A stretch of 64,000 nt of DNA from Ancistrus triradiatus (lineage: Eukaryota; Chordata; Actinopteri; Siluriformes; Loricariidae): contig JAJAGP010001683.1 of the NCBI GenBank assembly GCA_025084515.1, positions 1-64,000 on the forward strand. The letters are read 5' to 3'. Both the position numbers and the translations under genes were made by a program. Position 1 is the stretch's first letter. Each line of letters starts with the position of its first letter. Of the stretch, positions 43,447 through 55,098 are shown piece by piece. The notes under the pieces were generated by a model. The model worked only from the letters and a program-made list of their open reading frames with translations, was not told the origin of the DNA and made no database searches.

Positions 43447-44993
43447 CAGTGCTTCTTGAAAGTTTGTTAACATTTAGAATTTTCTGTATTTCTGCATGAA
43501 TATGGCCTAAAACAACTTCTGATTTTCAAGTCTTAAAAGTAGATAACAAGAACCCAGTTCAACAAATGAGACAAAATATTGTACTTGGTCATTTATTTAT
43601 TGAGGAAAATGATCCAATATTACATGTTAGTGACTGGCAAAAGTATGTGAACCTTTGCTTTCTCTATCTGGTGTGACCCCCCTGTGCAGCAATAACTTCA
43701 ACTAAACATTTCTGGTAACTGTTGATCAGTTGTGCACACCGGCTTGGAGGAATTTTATCCCATTCCTCTGTACAGAACAGCTTCAACTCTATGATGTTGG
43801 TGGGTTTCCACAGAACTGCTCGCTTCAGGTCCTTCCACAACATTTCGATTGGGTTAAGGTCAACACTTTGACCTGAACATGCCAAAACATTACCTTTATT
43901 CTTCTTTAACCATTCTTTGGTAGAATGACTTGTGCTTAGAGTCGTTGTCTTGCTGCATGACCCATCTTCTCTTGAGATTCAGTTCATGGACAGATGTCCT
44001 GACATTTTCCTTTAGAATTCTCTGTTATAATTCAGAATTCATTGTTCTATCAATGATGGCAAGACGTCCTGGCCCAGATGCAACAAAACAGGCCCAAACC
44101 ATGATAACACCACCACCATGTTTTACAGATGGGATTTGGTTGTTATGCTGGAATGCAGTGTTTTCCTTTCTCTAAACATACGCTTTTCTTTTAGACCAAA
44201 AAGTTATATTTTTGGTCCACAAAACATTCTTCCAATAGCCTTCTGGCTTGTCTACGTTATCTTTAGCAAACTGCAGATGAGCAGCAATGTTCTTTTGGAG
44301 AGCAATAGCTTTCTCTATGTAACTCTGATTTGCACACCATTGTTGTTCAGTGTTCTTCTGATGGTGGACTCATGAACATTAACATTAGCCAATGTGAGAC
44401 ATGTCTGCACTTGCTTAGAAGTTACCCTGGGGTCCTTTGTGACCTAGCCAACTATTACACGCCTTGCTCTTGGAGTGATCTTTGTTGGTCGACCACTCCT
44501 AGGGAGGGTAACAATGGCCTTGAAATTCCTCCATTAGCACACAATCTGTCTGACTAAGGATTGGTGGAGTCCAAACTCTTTAGAGATGGTTTTGCAACCT
44601 TTTCCAGCCTGATGAGCATCAACAACTCCTTTTCTGTGGTCCTCAGAAATCTCCTTTGTCCGTGCCATGATACACTTCCACAAACGTGTGTTGTGAAGAG
44701 CAGACTTTGATAGATCCCTGTTCTTTAAATAAAACGGGGTGTCCTCTCACACCTGATTGTCATCCCATTGACTGAAAACACCTGACTCTAATTTCACCTT
44801 CAAATGAACTGCTAATCCTAGAGGTTCACATACTTTTTCTACTCACTAATATGTAATATTGGATCATTTGTTTAACTGGGTTCTCTTTATCTACTTTTAG
44901 GACTTGTGTGAAAATCTGATGATGTTTTAGGTGATATTTATGCAGAAATATAGAAAATACTAAAGGCTTCACAAACCTTAAAGCACCACTGTA
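43447..44993 (-). mobile_element. Tc1/mariner element, family A, copy 5
   Basis: CAGTGCTTCTTGAAAGTTTG at 43447 and TTAAAGCACCACTGTA ending at 44993; both TIRs present though diverged. It lies 70 bp from copy 4 in opposite orientation. Confidence 0.85.
43664..44668 (-). pseudogene. Tc1-family A transposase, full span with frameshifts
   Basis: Start at 44668 (MARTKEISEDHRK). HTH 1, a damaged GRPTK linker (RSGRPTK still readable near 44490), HTH 2, a WTKN-type replacement at the first catalytic block (FCG in place of TDE near 44220), then HGGGVIMVWACFVASGPG, AIIDRTMNSEL and, after frameshifts, the E block SVDLNPIEMLWKDLKRAV and CAQLINSYQKCLVEVIAAQG to a TAG at 43664. The final 73-codon frame is intact. 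The loss of the first aspartate region plus frameshifts make it inactive. Confidence 0.85.
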
Positions 44994-46318
44994 GTGCATG
45001 GCACACAGACGTGAATGAGAATAGTGCATTAAAACACCATTTTGTCTTTTTTATTTTATTTCAGTGCATTAATAAATACATACATGCTGTTACTCTTCTG
45101 AAATATGCATATAGTTTTCTGGTTTATCCTGTAAAGACAGTAAGACAGAAGCAACAACATTTAAAGGACTGATACGGTCTGAAATCAAGCAGCATGTAAT
45201 ATGATGTGATGATGTCACAAATATGCAAATTAGGTCATCTAGCCCAATGTGTCAGTCCCCCCAAAGTTGACAAGAAACCTACACCACTGATTTAATGTGA
45301 CCATAGCCAATACATAGACTGTAACATTATATGTAATGCTGTTGCTTATTGGTCCATACTCCTACTAGGAGTTTGGTCAACTTCAAGCTTGAGCAGTGAA
45401 TTTGACTTGACTTCATCCAACTAGATTTGACACACAGTGGCATGGACAGATTTCAACAGTGTCAGGGGCTGAGGTGTCTCAATGGAACAAGAGCAATTTT
45501 TCTATTTGTTTCGAATGTGATGTCTGGTTCTGATTGAAATACAGTGAAATGATTCAACTGTCCACACAATTCTTTATTGATCAAGTATTATGCAAATGAT
45601 CCTTAATACGAAGGGTACACTTGATGAGTGAGAAGAATAAGTCGAAGAATACCAGGTAGGTGAATGGATGATGAATAGCAACGGATGGTTTATTGGGATG
45701 TTTTACCAATAATTACAAAGGCCAACAGACATTACAAACGCATCCATAGTTCTTTAACATAACTAACAACTTAACATCAACAACAGGATACAATTAAAAC
45801 AGAATAACATTTACATGGAAACATTATTACATAGTGAATATCATACTGCAGGAATAGGCACATGACAGGAAGGAAGGAAAACAGCTTCACAAAGGACTAT
45901 GAGTAATAGAGTTCCCAGTACCTAGACCTAGGGATGTCTAACACCATTACTGAGAACTTTATGAATCATGTAATAATCTATTTGCTCAAAATTATAATGA
46001 AATATAAGTAATTTTATCATCCCAAGTATGTATCCTAGTATTGGGTGTCATGACCACTCTGGGGGCTGTTAGAATTAACCAGTGTTCCAGAAAACATGGT
46101 AAATGTAATTTCTGAAAAACCCACTCTTGGAAGTAAAAATTCTACATGCCACAAATGTTATACTACTGTTACACTACAGAGGTAGTACAGAGGTAGGTAC
46201 AATGTAATTAATATATGGCAATGGTATGTTTACTAAAGTGTCTATGCAACCAGCTGTCAATCAGTAAATCGGGAACATGACTGGCTGCTCAAACTTCAAA
46301 TAAGTTTGCGCCAGTAAG
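44994..46318. other. No feature recognised
   Basis: AT-rich; nothing supported. Confidence 0.4.
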
Positions 46319-46560
46319 TGTCAGGGTTCTCCAGGGATGGATTCACCATCCACAGAAGCACGCTCGCTGCCGCCGCACTCTTCCGCCCTCTCTGGTTTTC
46401 GTTATGCTGGTTCCCTGGACTCATCCCCAACTGCATTATGGTTTCCTTATTTGCATTCTGAAAGCTAGCTTTCTGTTGTTGTTATTTAATAAACCTTTCA
46501 TTACCTTTTAGTTCTGTCTTGGTTGTGTTTCTGCAGTTTGGGTTCCCTTCTATTAATGTG
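46319..46560 (+). mobile_element. Gypsy-type LTR fragment
   Basis: Starts TGTCAGGGTTCTCC, as the Gypsy LTR at 57406 starts TGTCAGGGTCCCCG on its own strand. It has AATAAA at 46488-46493 and CTGCAGTTTGGGTTCCC near 46540, the usual wording before the LTR end. Short and without a clear right edge; probably a decayed solo LTR. Confidence 0.5.
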
Positions 46561-48168
46561 TTTTTGGAGGATTTGGCTCATGTAAGAACATTTATGTACA
46601 CTATTTACAGTTTAAAAGATAAAATGTGTTATTACTGCAGCTCCACTAAACGGATATAGGCCCTTACATAATAGCCTTCATGTGGTATTAGATTGCCACA
46701 ACCTGGTGACCATGAACGTAATTTCCTAGGCATACACACTTTAAGAAGCATATGAACTTTGGCAATCAATAAAACTATAACCCGTAAACTTTTAAAAGGG
46801 AGTAATACCAGTAAATAGTGGAATTAAATGCATTTCCAACAAATAGCTGTGCTCAGGTTGTCTCAGTGGAAATTAATTTGATGTACCCAGATAATTTGGA
46901 TGTTAAGTGCTAAAGCATAGGCATGTTTAAGGAATATTTAGCATAGTAATTAATGTCTTCTAATGCCCTGCTATTTCCCCCAGGAACCAGATGGTAGAGA
47001 CTGAAACTGAAAATAAACTGAATTATACCCTACAGCAATACATCTAGTTTACTAAGAGAAATATTGTCGGAGTCATGCTAAAACTGTATTCTAATCACAT
47101 AGAATAACTTACTGATATTTTAATTTATTAATTTACATTGTAATTGAATAAACTAATGAAATGAAAATAATTATTTGGGTCATAAGGCAAAGACACTGGA
47201 AGAAAATCTTTGTCAGCTGCTATACTGTCTTGTACATTTAAAAATATAAATTGTGTATTTGGAAATTTAAATGCTTAACTCTTAACAAATCATAACTAGC
47301 TGTTATAAAAATGCAGATTGTACAATTGATGAAATTTGCTTTTATATTTACTATAACCTCACACTGAAAATATAATTGAAATCATGTGCATCCCCAGTAT
47401 GTGAATTAAAGTGGAAGTGAGTGACTATAGGCTAAGCTGGTTTCTTACGTAAACCATTAATTCATAGGCTAATGAGTTATTTATTTTCTCTGATTATGTA
47501 TGTCTTGATGTGCTTAAAGTTGTATGAGAGCAGCTCTTTCTTGTCTATAAGTGTTCTGCTTTGTGCCTCTCTGAAGTACTCTGTCATTTCACATTAGAGC
47601 ACTCATTTTTTTATAAACAAGACATTCATCTAAAGAATAAGGTGTAGCATCTACTCATGACTATTTATTTCCAAAATGATCATATTTATACCAGACAAAC
47701 AGGCATGAACCTGTGACTTGGTCAATACCTTTTTAAATTTATGAACAAACGAAAATGTTTGCTTTCAATACATGCCAGTTGATGGATCAGCCTGTCTCTG
47801 TGAAGCACAGCCAGGTTAGCCAGTTAAACAGTCAAAGGACTGGGTCACCTAGTGTTGCTCATGCTGGGAAGAGAAAACTTGAAATTACACTGCAGAAGGA
47901 TGACCACTTCATAAAACTCCCAGTGTGCATCTATTCTCTGTCTGTCTGAAAACTGGGTGATCGAAACAGTGAACTGGTGGTCAAGTAAAAAAATGGACAG
48001 GCACAAAAATGTGTTTACCAAGAAAATAAGCTTTAAGCAAAACAAGTCAGGTCATACAATCAAACTTTCATCATGTTCACAATACAACATCATCATGTTT
48101 TCAGTAATATATTAAACAGCAGTGTAAAATCTTGGCATATTGGGTAGCCTTTGTTATCCAGTGCTGCT
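46561..48168. other. No gene recognised
   Basis: AT-rich. A 64-codon frame at 47755-47949 has no known domain. Confidence 0.4.
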
Positions 48169-48631
48169 TACAATGAAGCATGAAAGTTTGTGAACCCTTT
48201 AGAATTTTCTATATTTCTTTATAAATATGACCTAAAACCTCATCCTATTTTCAGACAAGTCCTAAAAGTAGATAAAGAGAACCCATTTAAACAAATGAGA
48301 CAAAAACATTATACTTGGTCATTTATTTAATTTAATTTTTTTTATTAATTTCATTGATCTTTAGCAAACTGCAGATGAGCAGCATTGTTCTTTTGGAGAG
48401 CAGTGGCTTTCTCTTTGCAACTCTGATTTGCATACCATTGTTGTTCAGTGTTCTTCTGATGGTGGACTCATGAACATTAACATTAGCCAATGTGAGAGAG
48501 GCCTTCAGTTGCTTAGACGTTACCCTGGGGTTCTTTGTGACCTTGCCAACTATTACACGCCTTGCTCTTGGAGTGATCTTTGTTGGTCGACCACTCCTGG
48601 GAAAGTTAAAATTGGTCTTGAAAATCCTCAA
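48169..48631 (-). mobile_element. Tc1/mariner element, family A, copy 6 (truncated)
   Basis: Left TIR from TA-CAATGAAGCATGAAAG (48169) to about 48330, fused to a middle piece of transposase at about 48355 and cut at 48631 against unrelated DNA. The right TIR is absent. Confidence 0.8.
48344..48631 (-). pseudogene. Tc1-family A transposase, middle fragment
   Basis: An unbroken 95-codon stretch: FKTNFNFPRSGRPTKITPRA (linker), RRVIVGKVTKNPRVTSKQLK, ANVNVHESTIRRTLNNNGM (HTH 2) and KPLLSKRTMLLICSLLK. HTH 1 and the whole catalytic core are missing. The last residues read into the TIR. Confidence 0.8.
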
Positions 48632-50561
48632 AACCAGAGTGTTTGTTCATGCCATGACAGCAGGTCTGTCCACACAGTGCTCCTGTGCCCTGCTGGGTGA
48701 CCATGCAGAGAGAAGAGCTGCCTATCTGAGTTGGATTACTTCCAGACCAAGAGGACTGGTGAGTAACAGCAGCCTCAAGCTGATCACCACCACAGGGTGG
48801 CACTTGATTGTCAGCCAAGTGAGTGAGTATGGAGCCCCAAACTGAAACTTCACTTGAGCTTGCCATGCAAGAGATGTTCCTTGAGGTCGGTGGTATCTGG
48901 GTCCTGACAAAAGGCTGTTTCCATTCAAGTGCTTCTGTATTCTTGAAAATAAAAAAAACAACTCCAGTATCTGGTTATTTGAGGAGATTAGAGTCCAACA
49001 GAATGCTACTGAATTCTGGCAGAAGATGTCTTGGATCCCCTCCTAAAATTAAAATTTCATTGCAATTGCCTAGGTCAGCTTGGGCTTTTTTTCAGTTTTC
49101 AGCCCACTTGTGCTATGGTTTCATTGGCCAGATGCTCCACCTCAGAGCTTCAGGGATGCTTTATCTTATCTGAAGCAGATTTAGACTCATTAAAGGCAGT
49201 GTATATAAGCTGGTGTGTTTGTTCTTTCAGTGTGTGACAATGAGCTTGTCTATCATCTTACCATTGTGTCTTTGAACTCTGAAGTTTGGTCATACACAGT
49301 GTGTATGATCCATAAGCAAGTTTCTCTCAGTTTGTTATATTCACATTATCAGTGTGTTTACTTTAGAATGATTAAGACTTAGAATTATTTGTCACTGACC
49401 TCCCTGAGGTGAGTGTGGTCAGCCTCTTCTGCCTATTGGCACCTTGCAGGCTTTTATGACAAGTTATTTGTGTTTGAGGCCACATAGCTTTGCGTTCTGA
49501 ATTTCCCTTGGGCTAGAGTCCTCATCAGTGTAGTCATATTAAAACTATGTTAATGTAGGGGTGAAACAGAATATGCCTGTGATTTCAGATACATTTACAC
49601 TGATAATATTAAAGTATTGTACTTTGTCCTTACTCTGTAGTGTCTTTAATATTGTACAAAATGACTGTCTTCAGACATAAAACTTATAGCAACAGTATAT
49701 TTATTCACATTAAATTATGAGTGTTAATATAAATCTGTGACAGGTAAAGAAAAATTGTATTGTCATAAAGAAACTCTGAAACACACAAATAAACACTGAT
49801 TAGAGTAATTGAATTGAGAAATTAAGCTTTTGGAGTAGGATTGTGCCTGGAACTAGTGTGATAAAAAGAACATAATACTATGAAGTAAGGAGAGGAATAG
49901 AATAGATGCAGGTGATACAGAGGCTGTCAGAAGCTGTTTATGTTAGCATTTGACAACAGAGCAAGGGCCCAACTCAATCACGTACTGCCACAGAGCTGAT
50001 GACAATGATAACAGTGTTTGTGTGCTTTTACATGTCAAGCGAGTCACGTTCAGAAATTCGCTTTATGTCTCATTTCACCACCCCCTTACCAGACAACATA
50101 CATACACAAACATAATGAAAACACCTTTGTCCTAAGACAGACAGACACAGACACACATGCACACACACACACACACATTCTGGTTTCAAGTCTTATTGTA
50201 TAGTGTGAACATATACATTTCCAACCATTAACATTCAATGAGCATGGGTATATAATAACAAATGTTGCATGTTAATCGTTATATATTAATGACTAATGTT
50301 ATTTCATGACTCTCAGTCAACTTTGGAAGCGCCTATCAGTGTTATGAAGTCAGTGAATTGATCCTGATGAGTTTTGAAAGGAGACAGCTGATTGATTTCC
50401 ACTCATTATTGCTAATGTGTTAAGTATTGGTAAACAGCATTTTAAACACTCAGCATGTGATATTGCTCATTGGTTGAGAACCAGTCTTGGACTCCAAGTG
50501 TGCCTAATTTCCATGAGCCTTAGTGATCATTGCTACTGTCTTACTTACTGTGTGTGTGTGT
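48632..50561. other. No gene recognised
   Basis: Includes 48640-48960, somewhat GC-richer with several overlapping short frames but no domain I recognise, and a CA repeat at 50150-50178. Confidence 0.4.
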
Positions 50562-51237
50562 CAGTGTTGTGCGTGAACGAGTTCAAAAGAACGCGTTCAT
50601 TGAACACGCTCATTTTTTCGTGAACGTTGAACTGAACGCAACACATTTTTTAATAAAGAACTTGAACGTGAATTAGTTCACATTATGTGTCATGAACGGC
50701 AGACATCACTGTGAACGTTGGAATTTGTTTTCCATTGAAAACTGAGTGACATCTGTTTTCTCTTTTGAAACGCAACGAGAGAAAGTTCCTCCCTCCTGTA
50801 TTCTCGCTGGTGCCGCCTAAATCATGTATCACCAGACAGAAATGGTTTTGACATTGTGTGCGCAATGCATTGCGGGCAACGTAGTGTCCGGCTGAGAATA
50901 GTTAACATACTGGCTAGTTAATAACATACTGGCTTCCGCACGACTTTACCCGTGATGAATTGCAGCAGAGCGGGGTAGGCATAGCAACGCCGCGTACTCA
51001 ATTGCAGTGTCATGAGCAAATGTCTACAATGAGCAGTTTCAAAGAACGTATAGTGATTTCTAGCTTTTAGTGTGAAAAAAAGTATTTATTTTAATATCTC
51101 ACGAAAAAAGTAAAATGAACTGAACTTTGAACTAGTTCAGAATTAAAATTGTGAACTTTGAACGTGAACTGTTCACTTTGAGCATGTATGAACTGAACTT
51201 GAACTAGTTCAGAAAAGCTGTGAACTGGCACAACACT

Positions 51238-51238
<1 letters not shown>
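50562..51238. mobile_element. hAT-type MITE in a GT repeat
   Basis: CAGTGTTGTGCGTGAACGAG at the left and the inverse GTGAACTGGCACAACACTG at the right; the outer 11 bases match exactly. Both flanks are GTGTGTGT, which fits the 8-bp target duplication of hAT elements. The 677-bp interior has no ORF worth calling and many GAAC(G/T) and GTTC words near both ends, typical of subterminal transposase sites. Confidence 0.8.

Positions 51239-51294
<56 letters not shown>
51239..51294. repeat. GT microsatellite
   Basis: Pure (GT)28; a shorter GT run at 50549-50561 is the other half of the same site, split by the MITE. Confidence 0.9.
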
Positions 51295-51296
<2 letters not shown>

Positions 51297-51559
51297 GTTT
51301 ATATCTGCATGTGTGTTGTGTGAATCCCTGTACATGAACTCATTCTTGGAAGGTCTCACCATCCTTCAGTGGTGTGTCAGTCTTATGCCTTCTTGTCTGA
51401 CTGCTGCAGTTTTCCTTTGAGCATCAGGACTCATCATAATTGTATTTGCAATATTTTCCAACCCTTTTCCATCTGTGCTGTGACAACGATATTTAGTCTT
51501 AGTATCACACAGTTTTCATTATTTTCTCCCATTGCCAGCCTTTGCCTCATCGCCAGTGT

Positions 51560-51844
51560 TACAGAATGGCACAAATAGACCTGATCCCTGCAGGGTACCG
51601 GCCAAATCTTTTGCAGCTATGACGTGGTTGGACTGCATCCTTGCAACGTAGAAGGAACAAATCTGTCAGCTCAAGCTTTAGAATCAACAGCACAGGTAGG
51701 TGTTGCAACAGCTTACCCAGCAGGTGTCTGCTCTGGTGATCAGGCCACCTGTGGATGCAGGTGATGCAAACCAGACTGTCACTTCCTCTCACACCTCAGC
51801 TTGCAAAGGTTTCCTGCTTGAGTGTACATTTTTTATCATACATA
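51560..51844 (+). pseudogene. Old Gypsy remnant X, Gag N-terminal part
   Basis: Broken frames with MAQIDLIPAG at 51566, RRNKSVSSS, VLQQLTQQVSALVIRPPVDA and GFLLECTFFIIHNP. The last matches the start of a Gypsy Gag core, and the QLTQQV segment fits the helix before it. It stops exactly at the ATCCT duplication of element Y; the continuation is at 57412. Confidence 0.55.
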
Positions 51845-51849
51845 ATCCT
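51845..51849. repeat. Left target-site duplication ATCCT
   Basis: Same five bases at 57407-57411. Confidence 0.85.
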
Positions 51850-52021
51850 TGTTATGGGGGAATCAGAGATTCCCCAATGCTAAACCAGGCGGAACCCAAA
51901 ATGCAGGCCACAACGAGAAGAAGACTATGCAAAAAATGGTATTTATTACTAACAAAGGTAACTGAAAAAAACAGGTAAAGAAAACGGGAAAAAACAAAAA
52001 CAGGTTGGGGTCCAGGGAGCT
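51850..52021 (-). repeat. 3' LTR remnant of Y
   Basis: TGTTATGGGGGAATCAG to about CCAGGGAGCT, parallel to the first about 180 bp of 56409-57406 (CCAGG-GGAACCCAAAATGCAG, TATTTATTACTAACAAAGG). It meets RNase H sequence at about 52021. Confidence 0.85.
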
Positions 52022-52380
52022 CCCGGTTCCCCATGTCGTAGTTCACCTCAGCCGGTGTCAAGCATCTGGAAAAGATGGAGCAGGGGTGAAGTTTATTATC
52101 TGGACCACGTTGTGAAAGGATGGCACCTACACCTATATCCGACGCGTCCACCTTCACGACGAATTGCCTGCTGGGGTCTGGTTGCATGAGCACGGGGGCC
52201 GACTTGAACATCTTCTTGAGCTTGGCGAAGGCCATGTCCGCCTCTGGGGTCCAACAAAAGGGGTGCTTGGTGGAGGTGAGCTGGGTCAGGGGTGCCGCTA
52301 CCTTGCTATAGTCCCTTATGAAGCGCCGGTAAAAATTCGCAAACCCCAGGAACCACTGCAGTTCATTGCATCCGGGGGGG
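52022..52380 (-). pseudogene. Gypsy Y: connection segment and start of RNase H
   Basis: After a frameshift in a C-run at 52374-52383 the frame reads NELQWFLGFANFYRRFIRDY, then LKKMFKSAPVLMQPDPSRQF and VVKVDASDIGVGAILSQRGP, the first RNase H block with its catalytic aspartate, and YDMGNREL (E and following position). It then runs straight into LTR sequence, so the rest of RNase H and all of integrase are lost. RNase H would remove the RNA template during reverse transcription. Confidence 0.85.
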
Positions 52381-52383
52381 GGC

Positions 52384-53357
52384 CCGCCACTCTGCAACTG
52401 CCTGAATCTTTGATGGGTCCACCTTGATGCACACCCTCTGCACAATGTAGACCAGGAATGGGACTGACTCCACGTGGAATAGGCACTTCTCGGCCTTGGC
52501 GAATAGCCTGTTTTCCAACAGGCGAGTGAGTACCAGGCGCATGTGCCTAATGTGCTCCTCCTCGGAACGGGAGAAGATCAAGATGTCGTCCAAATAAACG
52601 AAAGCAAAACAATTAAGAAAGTCCCTCAGGACACCATTAATAAAAGCCTGGAACACAACTGGAGCGTTAGTCAACCCAAACAGCATCACCGGGTATTCAA
52701 AGTGCAATAGGGTAGTATTGAAGCCTGACTTCTACTCGTCCCCACTCCTGATGCGGATCAGATGGTACACATTCCACAGGTCGAGCTTGGAGAACATGGT
52801 GGCACCCTGCAGAAGGTCGATCGACGAAGACAGGAGGGGGAGAGCGTACTTGTTCTGCTTAGTAATGGCATTCAAGCCACGGAAATCAATACATGGTCTG
52901 AGGGACCCATCTTTCTTCTCAACAAAAAAAAACCCAGCTCTGAGGGGAGAGGAGTAGGGTCTGATCAATCCCGCAGCGAGCGATTCTGTGATATACTGCT
53001 CCATGGCCTCCCTCCCAGCGCAAGACAGGTAGTACAGTTGACTAGAGGGGAGAGAGCAGTCAGGGAGGAGCTCTATGGAGCAGTTGTAGGGGCGATGCGG
53101 TGGTAGACACATGGCGCTCACGTGGAATGAGAAAGAGGTCGACGTCGCCTGAGGGCTGAGAAGCAGAGTTCCCGATAGGAGGGATGGCGAAGTGTAGGCA
53201 GCCCTGGTGGCAAGACTCACTCCAACCCAGGATCCTACCCTGGCTCCAGTCGATGGTGGGGTTGTGGATCCTGAGCCAGGAGAACCCAAGAACCAGAGGA
53301 GTCTTGGGGATGTGGACAATCACGAATGAGATGTTCTCATGGTGGTTCCCAGATAAC
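52384..53357 (-). pseudogene. Gypsy Y: protease end and reverse transcriptase
   Basis: Reading leftward from the PLE joint: HIPKTPLVLGFSWLRIHNPT (late protease), then, after a frame change near 53100-53250, AMEQYITESLAAGLIRPYSS, VEKKDGSLRPCIDFRGLNAI, LFSKLD-type TMFSKLDLWNVYHLIRI and GDE. Here one TAG at 52732-52734 replaces the tryptophan codon expected in the GDEWK motif. The same frame continues with EYPVMLFGLTNAPVVFQAFI, FAFVYLDDILIFS (catalytic YLDD kept) and KCLFHVESVPFLVYIV to the C-run frameshift. RT is therefore complete in motifs with very few lesions, so Y is young compared with the other Gypsy remnants here. Confidence 0.85.
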
Positions 53358-53370
53358 ACAAGTGGCAAAG
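53358..53370. repeat. PLE target-site duplication, left
   Basis: ACAAGTGGCAAAG, identical to 55086-55098. Confidence 0.85.
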
Positions 53371-53614
53371 TCCCAGAAGTTGAATCTGCTCATCTGGACA
53401 TAGATTTTGTCGGAGAAACGTTTCATCACTCATCTAAGTGACTTCTTCAGTCTCAGCAGTTGGAAAACTTTCCCAATCTTATATACAGTACCTTTGCATA
53501 ACGACTGGTACCAGCACCATTGCATAACAATGAGAGCGGTGATCAGTTTAATATGCAGATTGACATAGCCATTAACGACAATGGCCACGTATGCCATTCA
53601 CACAGGATTTCATC

Positions 53615-54360
53615 GACTTTCAATCGCCCCCCCATCTCCAATCACAACCTCACAATCCAAGAAGGCTAACCTGCCGTTCTTCACATCCACCCTGGTGAAC
53701 TTAATGTGTTTGTCCACTGAGTTGATGTGGTCGGTGAAATGTGGCACTTCCTGAGATTTCATTTTAACCCAGGTGTCATCCACATATCTGAACCAATGGC
53801 TGGGTGGTGTTCCTGAATACGGATTTTAGTGCCCTTGTATTTTTTTTTTTTTTCTTTTCCACTTCTTCCATATCAGGTTGGCCATGAAGGTGAAACTGGG
53901 AGCCCATGGCACACCCATGTTTCTGCCTATAGTACTGCTCTCTGTATGTGGAAATATGTGATTGGAAGACACAGCTCCAGAACAAACACACCTTGTCAAG
54001 TTAAGGGTGGTCCTATTGCTGAGAGTGGGGTCATCCTGTAGTTTCACTCGGACTACCTCTACTGCCTAAGCAACTGGAACGCACGTGAAGAGAGGTGTGA
54101 AATCAAACGAGACCATTGTTTCATCCGTCTCCATAATGACGTCCCTCACCTTATCCACGAAATCCATGGTGTTCTGGATGTGATGATCCGTGCTGTCTAC
54201 CAACGGGTTGAGGATCGATGCCAGAAACTTAGCGATGTTGTAGGTCACTAAGTTGATCATACACACAATGGCACATCCTGTTTATGTATCTTAGGTAAAT
54301 CATACAGACTAGGTGTAGCCTCCCCTGGGTATAATCTGTGATACAGAGGCCGGTCAATAG
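53615..54360 (-). pseudogene. PLE copy 2: reverse transcriptase core, frameshifted
   Basis: Fragments in order: a LPKIHK motif near 54300, NIAKFLASILNPLVDSTDHH, VMETDETMVSFDFTPLFTCV (first catalytic region SFD), then a frame change, YREQYYRQKHGCAMGS followed by a damaged VSPF--NLYM, a T-run insertion at 53838-53852, and the YVDD region near 53790 in another frame. At least four frameshifts. It matches the better-kept RT at 29160-29675 base for base over long stretches. Confidence 0.8.
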
Positions 54361-54370
54361 CATTCTCCTG

Positions 54371-55054
54371 TTATAAAAACTTCATACAATCTATCACCTT
54401 CTCCTTGTACCCACTACCAAGATCTCGTTTCAGGGGCTCATAAGTGTTAGTGTCTCCAAGGAGAGTCATAACTTTCTCATGATAGTCTGTCTGGTTTAAT
54501 AAAACAGTGCACCTACCTTTGTCCGCTGGAAGGATGATGATGTCATTATCCTTACTGAGAGTCGTGAGTGCATTCCTTTCCTCTCTGCTGGTGTTGGACG
54601 GCGGTGGCTTAGCATTGCTAAGGCAGGCTGAAACTTTCATTCGCAGTTGTTCTGCTTCCATGTCCACGATGTTGTTGTTGCGGATTGCTGTTTCCGTGGC
54701 TGTAATCAGTTCCACTAGTGGTATTTGCCTCGGTTTCACAGCAAAATTCAGTCCCTTAGCCAAGATGTCTTTCTCCGCCTGGGTGAGTAGTCTGTCAGAC
54801 AAGTTCTTCACCCACTTGTCCACATCCACAGGTTGTGTCTGTCCTCCGTCTCTCTTCCAGCCTTTGAGAGTGTCATCCGTCCGCCGGTGTCTCTGGCGTG
54901 CAGCAAGAAGATCGAACTTCTTCTGCTGCCTAGTTTTCGACTTTTCATGCTGTGCTAACTGAGCCATTTCTGTGAAGTTGATCACACGTTGAAGGGTGGT
55001 CTCATCTAGACATGAAGGAAGTATCTGTCGGATGTGTTCCTCTCTGACTTTCAA
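54371..55054 (-). CDS. PLE copy 2: N-terminal ORF piece, open
   Basis: A 227-codon frame with no stop, the longest open coding stretch of the PLE here. It covers the N-terminal PLE region: a basic helix (HEKSKTRQQKKFDLLAARQR), VDKWVKNLSDRLLTQAEKDI with LAKGLNFAVKPRQIP, a TATETAIRNNN helix, then RNALTTLSKDNDIIILPADK with GRCTVLLNQTDYHEK, which are RT-entry motifs (hhhLPADKG). It ends at a stop after KEKVIDCMKFL, where RT continues in another frame after LYHRLYPGE-like residues. The first codon is probably not a true start; the natural start may lie beyond the duplicated target, that is, this copy is 5' truncated. Confidence 0.75.
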   Translation of the reverse strand: MKVREEHIRQILPSCLDETTLQRVINFTEMAQLAQHEKSKTRQQKKFDLLAARQRHRRTDDTLKGWKRDGGQTQPVDVDKWVKNLSDRLLTQAEKDILAKGLNFAVKPRQIPLVELITATETAIRNNNIVDMEAEQLRMKVSACLSNAKPPPSNTSREERNALTTLSKDNDIIILPADKGRCTVLLNQTDYHEKVMTLLGDTNTYEPLKRDLGSGYKEKVIDCMKFL

Positions 55055-55085
55055 AGCATCAATGGATTATTGAGCATGTATCAAG

Positions 55086-55098
55086 ACAAGTGGCAAAG
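55086..55098. repeat. PLE target-site duplication, right
   Basis: Partner of 53358-53370. Confidence 0.85.

Larger units (their letters stand above)
53371..55085 (-). mobile_element. Penelope-like element, copy 2, inside Gypsy Y
   Basis: Flanked by the 13-bp duplication. Left edge TCCCAGAAGTTGAATCTGC is the PLE terminus also seen at 29748 and 30775. The terminal region (53371-53609) joins directly to RT sequence (TTCATCGACTTTCAATCGC), so the whole endonuclease part is deleted. The right edge ends ...GATTATTGAGCATGTATCAAG, which is also found inverted near 29718-29735. A hammerhead-like motif lies at 53414-53456 on the minus strand. Confidence 0.9.

Noticed and set aside
47755..47949. Host exon candidate (64 codons)
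   Set aside because: No splice sites of quality and no known domain; length is expected by chance.
48640..49240. Host exon candidates in a GC-richer stretch
   Set aside because: Several overlapping short frames on both strands, none with recognisable protein features.
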